Assembly (NCBI GenBank): GCA_031285975.1 | Contig: JAITVE010000365.1 | Coordinates: 1 to 6,968, forward strand | DNA from: Candidatus Adiutrix sp. | GTDB lineage: Bacteria; Desulfobacterota; Desulfarculia; Adiutricales; Adiutricaceae | DNA: 6,968 bases | Reading direction: 5' to 3' | Notes under the pieces: model-generated | Databases searched by the model: none | What the model was told of the DNA's origin: nothing | Seen by the model: only the letters and a program-made list of their open reading frames with translations | Shown here: in pieces, positions 5,799-6,968 of the stretch | Layout of the letters: every line of letters starts with the position of its first letter | Numbering within the stretch: the first letter of the stretch is position 1 | Program-made: the position numbers and the translations under genes

Positions 5799-6467
5799 AT
5801 GAAAAATATTTGCGGAGAGGCTTTGACTCCCATAGAATTTGACGCGCTCTGCCGGGAACGGGCCGCCGTTCTCGCCGGGACGGACGAGGCCGGGCGCGGC
5901 CCCCTGGCCGGGCCGGTGGTGGCCGCCGCCGTTATTTTAGACCCGGCGGCGGAATATCCCGGCTTGGGCGATTCCAAAAAACTGAGCGCCGCGGCCCGGG
6001 ATAAAGCCTATGACCTCATCGCGGAGCGGGCCGTCAGTTGGGCCTGGGCGGCCATCGAGGCCCCGGAAGTTGACCGGCTGAACCCGCTGCGGGCGGCTCT
6101 TTTGGCCATGCGCCGGGCCGTGGAGGGGTTGAGCCTTAGCCCCGCTTTGGTGCTGGTGGACGGCAACCAGCGGCCCGAACTGGACGTGCCGCTCCAGACC
6201 GTGGTGAAGGGCGACGCGAAATCCCTGTGCATCGGCGCGGCTTCCATCATGGCCAAAGTGACCCGCGACCGCCTGATGCTGGCCTGGCACGCGGAGTACC
6301 CCATGTATGGCTTCGACAAGCACAAGGGCTACGGCACCGCCGAGCACTTGGCGGCCCTGCGGCTCCACGGCCCCTGCCCGGCCCACCGCCGCAGTTTTAG
6401 GGGCGTTCTGCCGGAACCTCTCATTCAGGGCGGTTTTGATTTTACGGAGGAAAGCCGTGGCCGATAA
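5799..6467 (+). CDS. rnhB: Ribonuclease HII
   Basis: This 222-residue enzyme cuts the RNA strand of RNA:DNA hybrids and removes misincorporated ribonucleotides from DNA. The four acidic catalytic residues are visible: D29 and E30 in [19 protein letters not shown]121 in LVDGNQ, and D157 in AKVTRDRLM. The other family signatures are also intact (GDSKKLS at 57-63, VKGDAKS at 136-142, [11 protein letters not shown] at 170-180, and the C-terminal HRRSF). Length is normal. The start at 5799 is preceded by TAAGGT about seven bases upstream; an in-frame ATG at 5757 lies before the predicted transcription start and is rejected. It heads an operon with yraN, which it overlaps by 11 bp. Confidence 0.95.
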   Translation: MKNICGEALTPIEFDALCRERAAVLAGTDEAGRGPLAGPVVAAAVILDPAAEYPGLGDSKKLSAAARDKAYDLIAERAVSWAWAAIEAPEVDRLNPLRAALLAMRRAVEGLSLSPALVLVDGNQRPELDVPLQTVVKGDAKSLCIGAASIMAKVTRDRLMLAWHAEYPMYGFDKHKGYGTAEHLAALRLHGPCPAHRRSFRGVLPEPLIQGGFDFTEESRGR

Positions 6468-6828
6468 ACGCCACGCCCTCGGGCGGCGCGGCGAAGACCT
6501 GGCCGCCCGCCACCTGGAAAAGCTGGGCTACACCGTGTTCGGCCGCAATGTGACCAACCGGGTCGGCGAGTTGGACGTGGTGGCCCTGGACGGCCGCACC
6601 GTGGTGGCGGTGGAGGTCAAAACCCGCTCCAGCGCCGCCCGGCGGCCCCGCGAGGCTGTGGACGCGCGCAAGCAGCACAAGCTGACCCTCACCGCCGCCC
6701 TGTTCCTGCAAACCCAGGGCTGGTCGGAGCGGCCCCTGCGTTTCGACGTTATTGAAGTGCTCTGCCCGCCCGGCGGCGCGCCCATCATCAACCACTTGCA
6801 AAGCGCCTTTGAGGCGACCACATGGTGA
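6457..6828 (+). CDS. yraN: YraN family (UPF0102) nuclease-like protein
   Basis: This 123-residue protein of the conserved YraN family has a fold related to restriction endonucleases and Holliday-junction nucleases. Its biochemical role is not established. The family signature is complete: [17 protein letters not shown] (9-25), [10 protein letters not shown] (34-43) and AVEVKTRS (51-58). E38, D40, E53 and K55 form the metal-binding pattern expected of this fold. The start is GTG at 6457, six bases after a strong GGAGG (6446-6450). This gives the usual family length and an 11-bp overlap with rnhB; upstream in-frame codons only translate rnhB out of frame. The tail overlaps rsmI by 7 bp, so all three genes are probably translated as a coupled unit. 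Confidence 0.92.
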   Translation: MADKRHALGRRGEDLAARHLEKLGYTVFGRNVTNRVGELDVVALDGRTVVAVEVKTRSSAARRPREAVDARKQHKLTLTAALFLQTQGWSERPLRFDVIEVLCPPGGAPIINHLQSAFEATTW

Positions 6829-6968
6829 ATATGCCGGTGAAGAATGTAGATATATATAATGGTGCCGAAACCGAGGCGGGCGATTCGCGCCCCGCGCCGG
6901 GCCTGTATCTGGCCCCCAGCCCCCTGGGCAATTTGGGGGATTTGACGCTCCGGGTCATCGAGGCCCTG
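6822..6968 (+). CDS. rsmI: 16S rRNA 2'-O-methyltransferase RsmI, N-terminal part (3' end outside window)
   Basis: The first 49 codons match the start of RsmI, the SAM-dependent enzyme that methylates the ribose of C1402 in 16S rRNA. The identifying stretch is LYLAPSPLGNLGDLTLRVIEAL (residues 28-49), a close variant of the usual LYVVATPIGNLGD...R motif at the mouth of the tetrapyrrole-methylase-type fold. I chose the ATG at 6822 because GAGG (6811-6814) lies seven bases upstream; ATG 6831 is an alternative. About 26 residues precede the conserved motif, more than in many homologues, and part of this extension is AT-rich (6838-6860), unlike its surroundings. The gene overlaps yraN by 7 bp, and the rnhB-yraN-rsmI order is common in proteobacteria. 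Confidence 0.88.
   Translation, partial: MVNMPVKNVDIYNGAETEAGDSRPAPGLYLAPSPLGNLGDLTLRVIEAL

Noticed and set aside
6855..6860. Perfect TATAAT hexamer inside the start of rsmI.
   Set aside because: No -35 box at 16-18 bases upstream (6832-6837 reads TGCCGG) and no extended -10 motif; rsmI is already covered by the operon promoter.

Overview
The window is GC-rich bacterial DNA, apart from one AT-rich island, with densely packed genes. The best guess for the source is a high-GC member of the former Deltaproteobacteria (Desulfobacterota). This rests on the three-part DHH/CBS/tRNA nucleotidyltransferase protein, which I recall from that group and from Aquifex, and on the rnhB-yraN-rsmI gene order. 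No rRNA or other strong taxonomic marker is present, so the assignment is tentative.

Layout. (1) Positions 2-967, plus strand: the C-terminal half of an adenine deaminase, cut by the window edge. (2) Positions 968-1505: 538 bases with no convincing gene. They hold two related palindromic repeats of the REP type, a strong minus-strand terminator, an AT-rich island with an 18-bp perfect palindrome, a plausible minus-strand promoter that together with the terminator would delimit a small RNA of about 170 nt, and a bidirectional terminator. (3) Positions 1506-2092, minus strand: a DinJ/YafQ-type toxin-antitoxin operon with its own sigma70-type promoter and a palindromic operator built into that promoter. 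(4) Positions 2096-5721, minus strand: xerD (tyrosine recombinase), translationally coupled by an ATGA overlap to an 899-residue protein that joins a DHH phosphodiesterase, a CBS pair and a class II tRNA nucleotidyltransferase/poly(A) polymerase. (5) Positions 5737-5783: two sigma70-type promoters lying back to back on the same DNA, one for xerD (leftward) and one for rnhB (rightward). (6) Positions 5799-6968, plus strand: an overlapping operon rnhB-yraN-rsmI, with rsmI cut by the window edge.

How the parts relate. The right half is housekeeping nucleic-acid metabolism: chromosome dimer resolution, tRNA 3'-end synthesis or repair, RNA:DNA hybrid removal and 16S rRNA methylation, in two divergent operons. 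The toxin-antitoxin pair sits immediately behind the nucleotidyltransferase gene with no terminator between them, so it probably also receives read-through transcription. The most unusual items are the three-part fusion protein, the fully overlapping divergent promoters, and the promoter-to-terminator unit in the AT-rich gap. I see no clear evidence for a wholly new defence or mobile system.
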